The notes under the pieces: model-generated
Told to the model about the DNA's origin: nothing
The model's input: only the letters and a program-made list of their open reading frames with translations
Databases searched by the model: none
In this document: piece by piece, positions 10,949-21,377 of the stretch
Numbering within the stretch: position 1 is the first letter of the stretch
Layout of the letters: every line of letters starts with the position of its first letter
Made by a program: the position numbers and the translations under genes
Source: Ophiobolus disseminans
Taxonomy: Eukaryota > Ascomycota > Dothideomycetes > Pleosporales > Phaeosphaeriaceae
DNA length: 64,000 nt
Assembly: GCA_010093685.1 (NCBI GenBank)
Contig: MU006219.1
Coordinates: 329,531-393,530 of the forward strand
Direction: 5' to 3'

Positions 10949-12550
10949 ATGACAACAGTCCTTTTAGAGAAAGACAACAAGTTTTCACATACTAAATTTA
11001 AATGCCTTAAAGTATATAAGCGCCCATACTCCCTCCATCGCTGCGGGACCCCTACAACACTCGAGTATCAACCGCACTGCTCCATTCTAATCATGCTCGA
11101 TATGGAAACTCTAGAGAACCGCATGAGGCATCTCCCTCTCGAGAACGTCTTCGTGGTCCGCATGTACCCTCCACCCCCAACAAAGATGCACACCAAACGA
11201 CGCGAGTATCGATACGAACTCGTCGGCCCACCATTGCAAGATGATCCAGTACTTCGAGCTATCCATGCCACTATCCGAGCTATGGGAGAATGTGATATGT
11301 GGATCTCTGGCGCCGGCATATTTGTTCAGAATCTATCCCATGGTCCTCCACTCTGGCCTCCGACTTCGAACAATGAGGACTGCAACATCAAGCTTTACGC
11401 TTGGAATCGCATGGAATGCGAATTTCCATCCGTGCTTCCAGTCTCTATCAAGGATCGCCATCTCCATTCGCCTCTCAGATCGGAACGCATCCTCGTCAAG
11501 GTCAAGGGCAAGTGGACCTCACTTCCAAAGTGGCTCGAGGCAGAGACGGACACTTGTTGGTATTCTGACAACGCAATCCTAACACAGCGAAAGTGGTGGA
11601 TGAGAAACAGTAAGTATTTCCCGCTCATGGAGTTACCGAAAGAGCTTCGCATCAGCATTTATCGGCATATTCTGGGCACCATCCGGCCACATACCGTAGT
11701 CGAAAACGGCATAAAAGACGCACGCATTGTCCTAAGTTCGAAACATGGAAATAACGCAGGCTCATCCAAGGAATTGAATTAAATTCCGAGTCCGAACCTC
11801 GCTATCCTTGCGTTGAGCAAGCTCACCCGCCAAGAGGCTCTCGAGGCTGGCTGGATCGGCTCCATGAAATTCTTTATCGCTCCTGGGTACCTACAAGGAG
11901 TGCTTGCATGTCCCAATCCCCCGAGGGGCAACTGGCTTTCTCGCATAGGTTTGACCTTCATGACAGGCCAGTAGTTCACTTTCCTCGGCGTCACTCTCTT
12001 CCCGCAGGTGGATATCGACAACTCCGCATCAAGCGGTCATATTCTCCGAACTGTTCCCACTCTCACAACACTGGAGATCAAGTTTCCGAATCCATATCAT
12101 AAGCGCATACGTCAAGCCGACGTATGGTATCACCTCGACCGCGATTTGCGCGCGGGACGCTTGGGCAATGGCAATGCAGATGATTTTAAAGACAAACGCC
12201 AACACGCCTGCTACAAAACGACTGTGGACTGGATTGTGACGTTTATCTTCCCACACATCAAACACATCCCCAACGTCCTCTTCATCGGCGCAATCGAGTC
12301 CTCCGTTGCAAACAAGTGGTCCTACATGCTCAACAAAGAGTACCTCGAGCGCAATCAAGATCACCGTACTCATAAGTTCGACACGGAGGAAGCCATCAAG
12401 GAAATCTGCAACATTCCAGAACAGGCACTGCCGCCTGTGTGCACGTGCCCGCTGTCGTGCACGGGATTACAGCATTTTAGGTGCGGCATATCGGATCTAG
12501 ACAACTGGGCGTTCGACAAGCATGATGAGTGTCACGGGCGAGCCATATGA
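10949..12550 (+). pseudogene. F-box-like family gene with two in-frame stop codons
   Basis: A single reading frame can be followed for 1.6 kb and is interrupted only by TAA at 11780-11782 and TAG at 11972-11974. The first part carries a Trp-rich block (TQRKWWMRN) and an F-box-like motif (MELPKELRISIYRHILG). The second continues in the same frame (SPNLAILALSKLTRQEALEAGW), and the third (GHILRTVPTLTTLEIKF to the stop at 12550) ends in a Cys-rich stretch PPVCTCPLSC. All three read like one protein of about 530 residues. I found no intron of the right phase that removes either stop. Likely dead, or expressed only as an N-terminal fragment of 277 residues (or 229 from the ATG at 11093). Function of the family is unknown. 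Confidence 0.65.
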
Positions 12551-13290
12551 TGCGCGAAAGCGTCTGGCGGAGGGCCGGGCGTTGAGGGCTGCGTGCAGGA
12601 AGGCTCCGGCGCGGGTGCGTAACAGTCTCGAGTAGAGAGGGTGGCGATGGTGGAGTAGTGGGAGGAATATATGTCGAGCATCGACGACAAATGGAATGAA
12701 CAAGTATACCGGCTTCATCTTCAGTGCAAACAGCACCTTTCAGTACACTTTTATTCACTTCCTTCTTGGAATTCTCATCGTGTTCTTACGTCCTGTTCAT
12801 GTCTTCTACCAGACTGCCCTCAATAGCGGATACATGCTTTCGCAGATTCACGTCTCGTCGCCCTGCGTGACGTAACGTACATACACTCTCACCTCATTTC
12901 CCACCCCAAATCCCGCCCGCTTGTTTCCATTCTCCACCCTCCCAACCACCCACGCCTCCACCCCAATCCCCTATCTCCATCCCCACTCCCAACACCCCCC
13001 CTTTATAACCCCCCCAGTTCACCAATCCTCCACCAAACCTACGATACCTCAAACTCATCGTGGTCGCTGGTTAGCCTAGTATAGAAAGGTTAATCTAGCC
13101 GTGACTAAATTCGCCAAAGCCCAAAAGGGCCAGAGGATTTTCATATAGTGAAGAACGAATGTGTGAAGTTCACTATATTTTTTTGCAGGTTTGGTGTGGG
13201 CGGGGGTTTGAGGATGGGCTGGGATTGTTGTTCTTTTTGGGGAGGAGGGGTGGAGGGAGGGCAAGAACTTGCGAGCCCTAGCCTATCGAC
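12551..13290. other. Intergenic, with a long pyrimidine-rich tract
   Basis: No gene is supportable. Positions 12890-13040 are strikingly C/T-rich on the plus strand (runs of CCCACCCC and CACCCCCC types). A purine/pyrimidine asymmetry of this kind may mark a promoter or chromatin boundary, but no transcription unit starts convincingly from it. Confidence 0.4.
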
Positions 13291-13524
13291 TGCATTTGTT
13301 GAGAATAGCTGGGTTCAGTCCAGGGTAGAAGGTGCTTGGAAATCACATGATGTGCTAGTGTGGCAGGCACTGCCCGGTAGGCGATGGCACCCACCACAAA
13401 CAGTGTGAGTTTGAGACAACACAACACGATAGTCCATACAATACGTTGCAGCCACCCCGCCTTGTCCCTCCTCCCACTCGGTTATCCATGGTAGTCATAC
13501 TACTAGAGGGACCTTGTTCCAATA
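13291..13524 (-). repeat. LTR-like dispersed element, copy A
   Basis: Read on the minus strand from 13524, the element begins TATTGGAACAAGGTCCCTC and ends ...GGACTGAACCC, then about 20 bp to GCA. A second copy lies at 55321-55551 in the opposite orientation. The first ~110 bp of the two copies are about 90% identical, the last ~35 bp are also similar, and the middle is divergent. The size (~230 bp), the conserved ends and the absence of coding sequence suggest a solo LTR or LTR relic. No clear target-site duplication is visible. Confidence 0.6.
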
Positions 13525-13922
13525 GCATTCTTCTATTTACACACGCAGTCTTGCATGCCTCGATCTGCGCAATGCACTCCATCACCGGGCAAGCCGCTGC
13601 TAAATTTTACTTACTGAAACCGCGCGTCCAAGATCAGCAGCGGCGGCGCAGTAATTGTGAGCGGCCACTCGTGCGGGCTTGTGGTGAGCGTATGCGAGGA
13701 CAGGCTGTTTAATTGTTTTGTTTGTGATGAGGGTGTAGAGATACAGGTTGGTAAGCGGGTCGATGAGGAAGAAGGATGTGCATGGAAGTACGGAGACTTT
13801 GTCTTAGACGGAGTGGTTTGATTATTGTATACATACCAATATAAGTACCCCAAAACGCCCTGCCCAATTCTCAGTCAACACCCAACCCAACCCACAAACC
13901 CAACACCTACAACACGAACCAG
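13525..13922. other. Intergenic, 3' of the tri-domain gene
   Basis: This short stretch sits between the LTR-like element and the stop codon of the isochorismatase/AlkB gene. Nothing further is seen in it. Confidence 0.45.
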
Positions 13923-16900
13923 CTACTTCACATCAGATGCCTTTTTCTCGTCCCCGTCGTTCCCGTTCCCCTCCCCACACAACCTCTCCACCCCCTTCTT
14001 CAAACACGCCTTCTTCCTCCACGCCGCGCGGTAATACTCCTCCAAACACGGATAAACACCTCCATCCCACCCGTCCCAGCGCCCAGCAACATCATGCAGC
14101 AGCGGCCAAACATAGCAATCCGCAACACAAAAGCGCCTCCCCGCAATAAAGGGGCCGCCATCACTCGCCAGCCTGTCCTCCAGCATTGCGAGCAAGTTAG
14201 TAAACTCGCTGAGATACCCGGGCACGGAGTGATTATGCCATGCCTTAAGCACGCCCGCAGTGAGCACGACGACATGGTATGCGTTTGCATTACACGGCTT
14301 CGAGCGCTCGTCGCGGTCGAGCGGGAAGTATCTATCGACGTAGAGTAAAATGGCCGAGGGCATCGTCGCCTCCGTATGCAGCGCATCATTATCCCTAAAC
14401 ATGACCTGCCTATCGACTTCGTACTCTTTCGCCAGGACCGGCGCGTCGATGGTCGAGAAGGTGATTTTAGCTTCCCAGAGCCCCAGCTGCGCTTGCAGGG
14501 TCTCGATGGCGTTGTTGGATGCGAAGAAGAGGGGGAGGTCGGGGGGTGCGGCGTGCAGGTGTAGCACGTCGAAGCCGGTGCCGTAGTGGGTCGACCAGGC
14601 GAAGTTGGGGCTGTGGTTTTCGCGCGAGAAGGCGCGTATTAGGCGGGAGGTTTCGGCGTCGTCGGCGTTGATGACGTCGGCTGCGTCGCGCTGGTCTTTG
14701 GCGGTGGCGCCTTGGCCCCATATGATGGACTCTTTGGCGTCGATGAAGGTGCTGATGTGGCGGAATGTGAGGCTGATGCGGATGCCGTGGTAGGCTGTTT
14801 CTTGCTCGGAGCGCTCGGTGGGAAGGCGCTTGTCTGGCATGATGCCGTGGAGCCATTTCTCATTCGACTTGAGACCGAGGACGAACATGGAGTTATGGGG
14901 CATGGCTACGCGCTGGGTTGAACGCTCAGTATCTGCTTTCTCTTCTGAATTATCGTCATCGGCTGTTTTGGAGGCCTTCTTCGTGCGCAAGCGCATTGTG
15001 CGTTGGGCGCCGAAGGAGACGTTGACAATTGATGAGCCTTTAGCAATGTCGAGAGTCTTGTCCGAGTGCTCGGAGATGTAGTCGTTGCCTGAGCGGTACA
15101 GCTGTATGAGAACGTGGTTCAATGGATGGCCTACGAGCTTCTCGGCTCGTTTTCGGATGACCTGAACTTTGGGTGAAAAGCGCAGAAGCGGCAATGTCTG
15201 ATCTGCTGGATGGCGGTACACTGGCATTGAGCCATCTCCGCCGAATTCGCCCTGACAGCATACGAGACGTGGTACCTCGCCTTGCTGATGGAGCATCTTT
15301 TGCCATCGTACTTCATTATATAGCTGCGTGAAGATGAGGTCGCGAAGAGGCGTTGAAGGATCGGTTACATGTTTGAGTTCGGGTGGGAAGAAGTCGTAGA
15401 TGATGCGCGAGTCGCCCTCTGCGATGATGTCCCCGGGGCCCAGGACTGGGAAATTTGCGAGCGATTGGAGCTTGGAGCCCTTTGCCACTGCAGAAGCCTT
15501 AGCAGTAGAAGTAGACGCGGAGTTGGTAGGTGTCTCGGGTTCAACTGGCTTCTCAGAGTCTAAAATCTTCGACGGGGTGGCGGGCGCCTCTGAAAGGGTC
15601 GCAGCTATAGATGGTCGGCGAGAATCGGCTTTCGAAGGAGTTGAGGGTGCGTGTGTTGATACAATAGACAACCTATTCTTTGACTCAGATAGAGAGTCAG
15701 GCTTAGGCGCTCTGGACAAGGATAGGCGCACGCGTTCTGACCAGCTGTCTCGGTCCTTGTCTTTGTCTTTCGTCTCCACCTTTGCAGACAGCACAGGTTG
15801 CGAAGCGACAGTTTTTAACGACTGTTGCCTGCTATTCATCCTCTCACGCAAGTTCAGCACGCTTTCAGCTTTGGATAGCACAGAGCTGCGCCGCGATTCT
15901 GGTGCAGGACGTAGTGGCGATTTCACTGGTTCAGGACTTGTAGCGGTCGTTGCGACTGGCGCTACCGCTTCAGCTATACCGTGGCTCGCAGATGTGCTCG
16001 GTTCACCATTTGCGGCTGGAGAGACCAGCTCTTCTTTTGGCACGTCCTCTTCAGGCTTCTTCTTCTTTTTCTTGCCTTTGGATCGCATCCTAATTTTCTT
16101 CGTCACAAGCTTCGTTTCTTGCTTCTCGCCATCCTGCCCACCTTCCTCGGCACCCGGCACAACAGCGCCTCGCACTAAACTGTCGGCAAATTGCTCGTCG
16201 CTCGGTTCAGGAGCTTGTTCGATGATAGAAGGGGTGCTCAAGGCCTTCCTACTCTCTGCGACCGATACGAGTGAGAGCTTGCGCTGCCCACCGGTAAGGA
16301 CTTTGCTGGGCGACCGAATGCTCTGGGGTCGAGATGATGGCCGCGCATCCGCATCGTTTAATGATAGCCTCCCAGCCAAAGCATCGAGATGCCTGTCGCT
16401 GCCCTTGGAGCCCTTTCGTGAGCCGTTTGGCGAGGTTGATTTCTTCCCAATCGGCGCCGAACGCTCCCGTGCTAGGATCTCCGTGCTGTTGACCAGGTAT
16501 GCGTCGAAGAACTCGTCCATGCGCTTCAGCGCCAGCTCGTGTCGGGTTCGTTTGCGGAATCCGAGACAGTCCTCTATGACGTTGATCTTGACACCATGTC
16601 GTGCTGCGTCGATGACCGTTGCGAGCACAGATACATTTGAGATACACCCACAGATGTAGAGCTCGGTAACAAGCTTTGCCCGCAGCGTCATGAGAAGCGA
16701 TGTGCCTTGAAAGGCCGAATAGTTTGTCGTCTTGATGACCATGTCCGCCGGAAGCTCGAATTGCATTGCGATCATATCTGCAAACTGCGCACCGTGGGAG
16801 TCTGGCACGCAGGCTGGCGTTCTCGTCTCACTCTTCAGCAGAAAAAGCTCGTCGTCCTGTTCAACCGTTGCTTGTGCGATCTCTCGCGGGAGCGTCTTTC

Positions 16901-17318
16901 TTCGTGCCGAAACCCGCTTGAGCAGATCGAGCGCTCGCTGCTTGTTCTTTGACGACCTTGACTTTTCAATTGGTAGATCTTTGAGTGTGTCCTCTTGCTC
17001 TGCCTCGGTGCTGCTCTCCTCTCCATCAATGAGTCCAGCCACCACAAGCGCGTCCCCTTCGCCAGTGTTTGCATCGTTCCCGATTCTATCCGCTTCGTAT
17101 AGCGTCTGCACCCATATGACATTGCCATTGAGCTCGCGAAACTTGGGGATGAGAGCCTGTATGCGCTCCAAGTAACCGTCCTTGGTGCTAACTGGTAGTC
17201 GTCCGTCAGGTTGGATAAAGTCGTTCTGCATTCCAATGACAAGCAGTGCTTGGTGTGTCTGGAAGTGCGGTTGATTCTGAGACACGAGGTCCATCAACGA
17301 CGACATTTTGGATGCCAT
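13923..17318 (-). CDS. Isochorismatase-like / AlkB-like 2OG-Fe(II) dioxygenase / GST-C fusion protein
   Basis: A single exon encodes 1131 residues starting MASKMSSLMDL (the open frame extends upstream only from TTG). Residues about 20-280 form an isochorismatase-type cysteine hydrolase with the triad visible: Asp in VIGMQNDF, Lys in MVIKTTNYSAF, Cys in YICGCISNVSV. Residues about 300-600 are Ser/Pro-rich and disordered with a KKKKKK basic cluster, a possible nuclear signal. Residues about 620-880 form an AlkB-like dioxygenase with HSD iron ligands in YISEHSDKT, a distal His in KWLHGIMP and the RxxxxxR motif RISLTFR. Residues about 1010-1110 resemble a GST C-terminal domain. AlkB enzymes of the ALKBH2/3 type repair alkylated bases. 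What the hydrolase half does is unknown. Confidence 0.85.
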   Translation of the reverse strand: MASKMSSLMDLVSQNQPHFQTHQALLVIGMQNDFIQPDGRLPVSTKDGYLERIQALIPKFRELNGNVIWVQTLYEADRIGNDANTGEGDALVVAGLIDGEESSTEAEQEDTLKDLPIEKSRSSKNKQRALDLLKRVSARRKTLPREIAQATVEQDDELFLLKSETRTPACVPDSHGAQFADMIAMQFELPADMVIKTTNYSAFQGTSLLMTLRAKLVTELYICGCISNVSVLATVIDAARHGVKINVIEDCLGFRKRTRHELALKRMDEFFDAYLVNSTEILARERSAPIGKKSTSPNGSRKGSKGSDRHLDALAGRLSLNDADARPSSRPQSIRSPSKVLTGGQRKLSLVSVAESRKALSTPSIIEQAPEPSDEQFADSLVRGAVVPGAEEGGQDGEKQETKLVTKKIRMRSKGKKKKKKPEEDVPKEELVSPAANGEPSTSASHGIAEAVAPVATTATSPEPVKSPLRPAPESRRSSVLSKAESVLNLRERMNSRQQSLKTVASQPVLSAKVETKDKDKDRDSWSERVRLSLSRAPKPDSLSESKNRLSIVSTHAPSTPSKADSRRPSIAATLSEAPATPSKILDSEKPVEPETPTNSASTSTAKASAVAKGSKLQSLANFPVLGPGDIIAEGDSRIIYDFFPPELKHVTDPSTPLRDLIFTQLYNEVRWQKMLHQQGEVPRLVCCQGEFGGDGSMPVYRHPADQTLPLLRFSPKVQVIRKRAEKLVGHPLNHVLIQLYRSGNDYISEHSDKTLDIAKGSSIVNVSFGAQRTMRLRTKKASKTADDDNSEEKADTERSTQRVAMPHNSMFVLGLKSNEKWLHGIMPDKRLPTERSEQETAYHGIRISLTFRHISTFIDAKESIIWGQGATAKDQRDAADVINADDAETSRLIRAFSRENHSPNFAWSTHYGTGFDVLHLHAAPPDLPLFFASNNAIETLQAQLGLWEAKITFSTIDAPVLAKEYEVDRQVMFRDNDALHTEATMPSAILLYVDRYFPLDRDERSKPCNANAYHVVVLTAGVLKAWHNHSVPGYLSEFTNLLAMLEDRLASDGGPFIAGRRFCVADCYVWPLLHDVAGRWDGWDGGVYPCLEEYYRAAWRKKACLKKGVERLCGEGNGNDGDEKKASDVK

Positions 17319-17994
17319 TTTCGCTCGGACCAATCAAAGTTGTTTGACCCAATGCACGTCAGTGAGATTGAGGAAGACGCAAACGCGAGACAGTTAGGGT
17401 GGCTTTTCCATGAGGGTGCAAGTGAACGTGATTAGGGGTCGAGAGGGTACTGCGTGATGAAAAGCGTGTCTTCACGTCGCTACATGGTCGATCAAATAGA
17501 AGCTGCTGCAGTCTACGCGGCCAAGACAAATCCAACGGCTCGATTGAGTAAAGATGGTGTGCGGTCACAACTGCAGGGCTGCCTGCATCCAAACAAAAGC
17601 GTTGCTAGACGGTGGGCGTGTGTGCAGTTTCGAAGTTGCGACTCGGCTGTGGTTCGCCCGGGTTTCCCCGCCTTTAGCGCGGTGCAGCGACAGTGCCAAT
17701 ATCTTCTACACTGTGGGAACTATATCCTCTAATTATACCGTGGCCTTCCCCACATTTCATCGCCTGCTGGCCAGTTTCAACACCTCCAAGCTGCTCGACA
17801 GGCACTTGGCGCTGTCCGCGGACCTGCGCGTCGCGGTTAGGCGCGAGCATCAATATAGAGCGACGATCCTACCGAACGTCTTCCTACACCGCTCAATGAT
17901 CTGCGCATGAGTGTTGGGGTGTGCAATGGGTTGTGCTGTCCACATGACGACGTCGCTCTGACCGGACCAGACTCCTGGAAACAGGATGCGCTCA
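17319..17994. other. Intergenic between the tri-domain gene and HMCES
   Basis: About 680 bp hold the promoter of the tri-domain gene and the 3' flank of HMCES. Overlapping open frames of 60-118 codons on both strands have no recognisable features and are judged to be chance. Confidence 0.45.
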
Positions 17995-19479
17995 CTATTT
18001 GCTGAAGAAGGATGTGATCTTTTGGCTCCCGTCGCCTTTGGACGTCTTCGCTGCACTACCGTTACTTGTGGCGCTTCTTGTACCTTGCTTTTTCGCGGGC
18101 GTCTTCCTAGGAGAGGCGGTGTTCTTCGCAGACGACGCGGGCTTTTGCATCTTCTGAGGTGGTTCGGCAGCTGCCGTGCCACTATCATCTTCCGCTTCAC
18201 TATGTTCGCGCTTGATGCCTTTTGGTTCCTCTGAGATTTGTGAACCTGTGGTTACTGGAATAGGCAATGGCGCGTTATCTTCGGTTCCTTCCACGCGGTC
18301 CGTGGTAGCACGAGGTTCGTTGACGTCGTGTTCGACCTTCACAGTGCCATCCTGGCCCGTCGAGTCGGCCAAATCATGCTCTAATTTCCGGACATTGCGC
18401 TCCTCGGCCTTATTGTTTGCCATCTTCTTTTGATTACCAAAGAAATTGGCAATGTTGTTCTTGTTCGCGGCGCTATTGATGGGGACCAGGAAGGAGGGCG
18501 AATTGTTGCCGACTTTGCCTACATCCTTGCTGACAGGGTAGCATTCGAGCTCGCCATGGTAAGGCTTCAGCAGCGACTGCAGGTCCTTGGTCCACTCTGT
18601 GCGAGCTGGATCGAGCCACGTGCGTATTGCCTCTGAGCCGTTGTCGAGGATGACGGGCATCCGATCGTGGAGGAAGTTGAGCTGTTTGTTGGAGTCGGTG
18701 GTGATGATGGTGTAGGTGAAGAGCTTCTTAGTCGAGTCTAGCGGGCTGTCAGTGCATCCACGGCAGGTGCACGAAGCAGGGAGAACGTGGCACGCCGGCT
18801 GAGAACCTGGGAATGCTGTCCCGCACGTAGCGGAAAGAGAAGGCGCCCCACTCACCTTCGAACTGGACCGCATCCCAGAGACCGGCGAGGCACATGAGCT
18901 GCCCGTCCTTGCGCCTGGTGAAGTGCGGCAGCTTCTCGTTGCCCTTCTTCAGCCACTCGTAGAAGCCCTGGGCGACGATGATGCAGCGCTTCTTCTTCTT
19001 CATGGTCGTCCACATGCCGCGGTCCTCGATGAGCGAGTCGTCGCGGCAGTTGATCGTCTTGATCTTGCTGCCGTAGTCGGGGTTGCGCTTCGTCCAGAAG
19101 GGCACCAGACCTGGAGCCGTGTCAGCACGGAGAAGTCATGTGCTTGGTGCAGGACATACCCCATTGCATGGCCTGCAGTCTGTACTTGGTCTCGCCAGTC
19201 GCACCTTCCTTGTTGGCCTCTGCGGTTTCCGCTTCCTCGCTGTCTTGCTGACCGCCATGTCCGGGTCCGTCTGCACGGTATACGAGGCCATGATAGCCCG
19301 GCGCGAAATTGTAGCTCTGTCGGACCGCGTCGTCGGCTGGAGTCTCGTCGACGGGCATCTGCGCCTGCTCGAGCTGGTGGCGCACCTCGGAGGGCCGCTA
19401 CACGACCGTTAGCCACCTGGGCACGTGATATGAATTGAATCGGTATACTCACCAAGGCCAACGCATACCGGCCGCACAT
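17995..19479 (-). CDS. HMCES: HMCES/SRAP-domain abasic-site DNA-protein crosslinking protein
   Basis: Four exons (19479-19453, 19397-19160, 19110-18856, 18737-17995) join in phase to 420 residues. The protein starts MCGRYAL, so Cys2 becomes the catalytic N-terminal residue after Met removal; it crosslinks to abasic sites in single-stranded DNA. Other SRAP active-site elements are present: Asn in KTINCRDD, Glu in QGFYEWLKK and His in LHDRMPVIL. The C-terminal third is disordered, Lys/Ser-rich and likely nuclear. It ends QKITSFFSK, and an upstream KNNIANFFG is similar; both look like PCNA-interacting (PIP-like) motifs. The 9-codon first exon is required for the catalytic Cys. The neighbouring TPR gene is divergent, 192 bp away. 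Confidence 0.9.
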
Positions 19480-19671
19480 TTTGACCGCCTCAGAGCATCA
19501 GCGCAGTGGTGGTGGGCAAAGCGTAGCTGAAGGGATGCTCGCGCGGCGCGTCCATGATTGGCTACGTCATGCAGCGGGTTCAGCCCTACGCGGAGCTCAA
19601 CCGCGACTAAGAATTGTTTCCGTCATGCATCGCCATTGCCATTGCCATTGCCATTGCCATTGCCTCGCACA
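19480..19671. promoter_or_regulatory. Short bidirectional promoter between HMCES and the TPR gene
   Basis: Only 192 bp separate the two divergent start codons, so the promoters must overlap. The side near the TPR gene contains a perfect hexanucleotide repeat that ends 7 bp before its ATG. Confidence 0.55.
19632..19664 (+). repeat. GCCATT hexanucleotide microsatellite
   Basis: Five and a half perfect tandem copies of GCCATT lie in the presumed 5' UTR of the TPR gene. The repeat is in-frame neutral (6 bp unit) but lies before the chosen ATG at 19672. Copy number is likely to vary between strains. Confidence 0.9.
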
Positions 19672-21100
19672 ATGTTCAGTAGAGCGATACCTCGAGTCAC
19701 CCCACGCGCAGGCGCATTCACTCGCTGTGAGGCGCAGACAGCAGCACACCAACGCGCAAACCTGCCCGCGCAAAGATGGCAGTTCGCCCAGCAGCAATTG
19801 GGAAGGCGCCACCGGTCCACTGTTCGCGGGCAGTTTAGGGAACAGTACCGCAAGAGCCCCATACTGTTTCCCTTTGCGATTACAGCGTGAGTGCTTCGAG
19901 CGTGTTCGGAGGCATGGCTGATGTCCGGCAGTATCGTAGTAGTGTCTGGCATCTGCGTGCTCTACATCCCATGGTACTACAAAACTGTAATCATAAAACC
20001 CTACCACAACTTCCCCGAACCCGTCGCGAAGAAGCTGCGCAAGGCCCTCTTCTACAGCCGCGGCAAGTTCCTCGACATCCGCGAGGCGAACAAGCACTTC
20101 CGGCAGGCGCTGGCGCTCGCTGACGAGATGGGCATGGATCCTTTCAGCGACGAGATCATGGGCGTCAAGTACACCATCGCCGCGCTGTTCGAGCAGGCAG
20201 ACTACTACAGCCTGGCCGTGGACGTGCTCGAGATCATGCGCAGCGACTGCCAGCGGTGGGTCGACGAGTTCTCGCACAAGCACTGGAACGACGGCAACAG
20301 GAGTAGGGTGATGAAGAACATGGTGCAGATCAACCTCAAGCTAGGGCAGCTCTATGACACCAAATACGTCAACGAGCCAGACAATGGCGAGAAGAGGCTC
20401 GTCGAGGCGGTCGAGAGCGCACTGGGCGAGAAGCAGCGGAGAGAGCGCCAGGGCCTGAAGACAGGAGAGGGCCCGTGGCTGACAGACAGCGAGATGGGCG
20501 GCACACTAGAAGGTATGATACTCATACAAACACATCTACGAGTATCCTGACATCCCCAGTCCTTGGTATCCACTACGAACAATTCAACTCACACTACCTC
20601 GCCACCCCCCTCTTCGTCAAAGCCCTCGAACTCGTCCCGCCAAAATCATGCCACAGCGTCGTCCTCAGTACGTTCCCAGCTCTCTGCTATTGAAGAAAGA
20701 ACTAACCACCCCCACAGTGAACAACATCTCCTCCTGCCTCGCCCAGCAATCCCCGCCCTCAACAACCGACGCAATCACAATGTCCACCCAACCAACAGAC
20801 TTCCCCGTCACAAACAAGCCGCCACGCGCCCTCCTCATCGAGCAAGCCCGCCAGTGGGCAACGAAAGCACTGGCTCACGCAGCGGCTATCACACCGCCCG
20901 AGCGCGACCAGGAGTGCGATATGGGCTGTGCGGTGGCGACACATAACCTGGGCGAGTTCTTCGAGATGGAGGGCAAAGTCGCGGAGGCGCGGCAGAGGTA
21001 CGAAGAGGCGGCCAGTTTGGCTAGGGCCATGGGCTTTGCGGAGGGTCAGGTGGCTGCTCGGGCGGGGCTGAAGAGGTTGAAGGAGGTGGAGAAGGTGTAG
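19672..21100 (+). CDS. Mitochondrial membrane-anchored TPR protein
   Basis: Four exons (19672-19886, 19932-20512, 20560-20667, 20718-21100) join in phase to 428 residues. The N-terminal ~60 residues are Arg/Ala/Gln-rich without acidic clusters (MFSRAIPRVTPRAGAF), a typical mitochondrial presequence. One transmembrane helix follows (about 63-85, FPFAITAIVVVSGICVLYI, split by intron 1). The rest is helical repeats of TPR type (KHFRQALALADEMG, AVATHNLGEFFEMEGKVAEARQRYEEAASLARAMG). The likely location is the inner membrane with repeats as a protein-binding scaffold. Its precise role is not known to me; it resembles fungal TPR proteins annotated only by domain. Confidence 0.82.
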
Positions 21101-21377
21101 ATGGAGGATTGGAGATGGGGTTGGTAGGGAGCAAGGAATGTATAGATGGGATGGGATGGGATAGGAGTGTTGGTAAGTATCCTATAGACCACCTTTCACT
21201 GACGCAAAAGCCCTTCTTCACCAACACCTCCCACTTCACTTCTCATATCTCCCGATGTCATGTTACTTCATTGTTGCCTTCCTTCATCCGCGACCGATGC
21301 GTCCCCAAATCACCTGTCTCGGTATGATGCCTTACCGCACAGTACACATCCTCCTCGTCACCACCACACCCAACCCC

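Noticed and set aside
15400..16659. 419-codon plus frame antisense to the tri-domain gene
   Set aside because: It is a shadow of the Ser-rich linker and isochorismatase part; it has no independent features.
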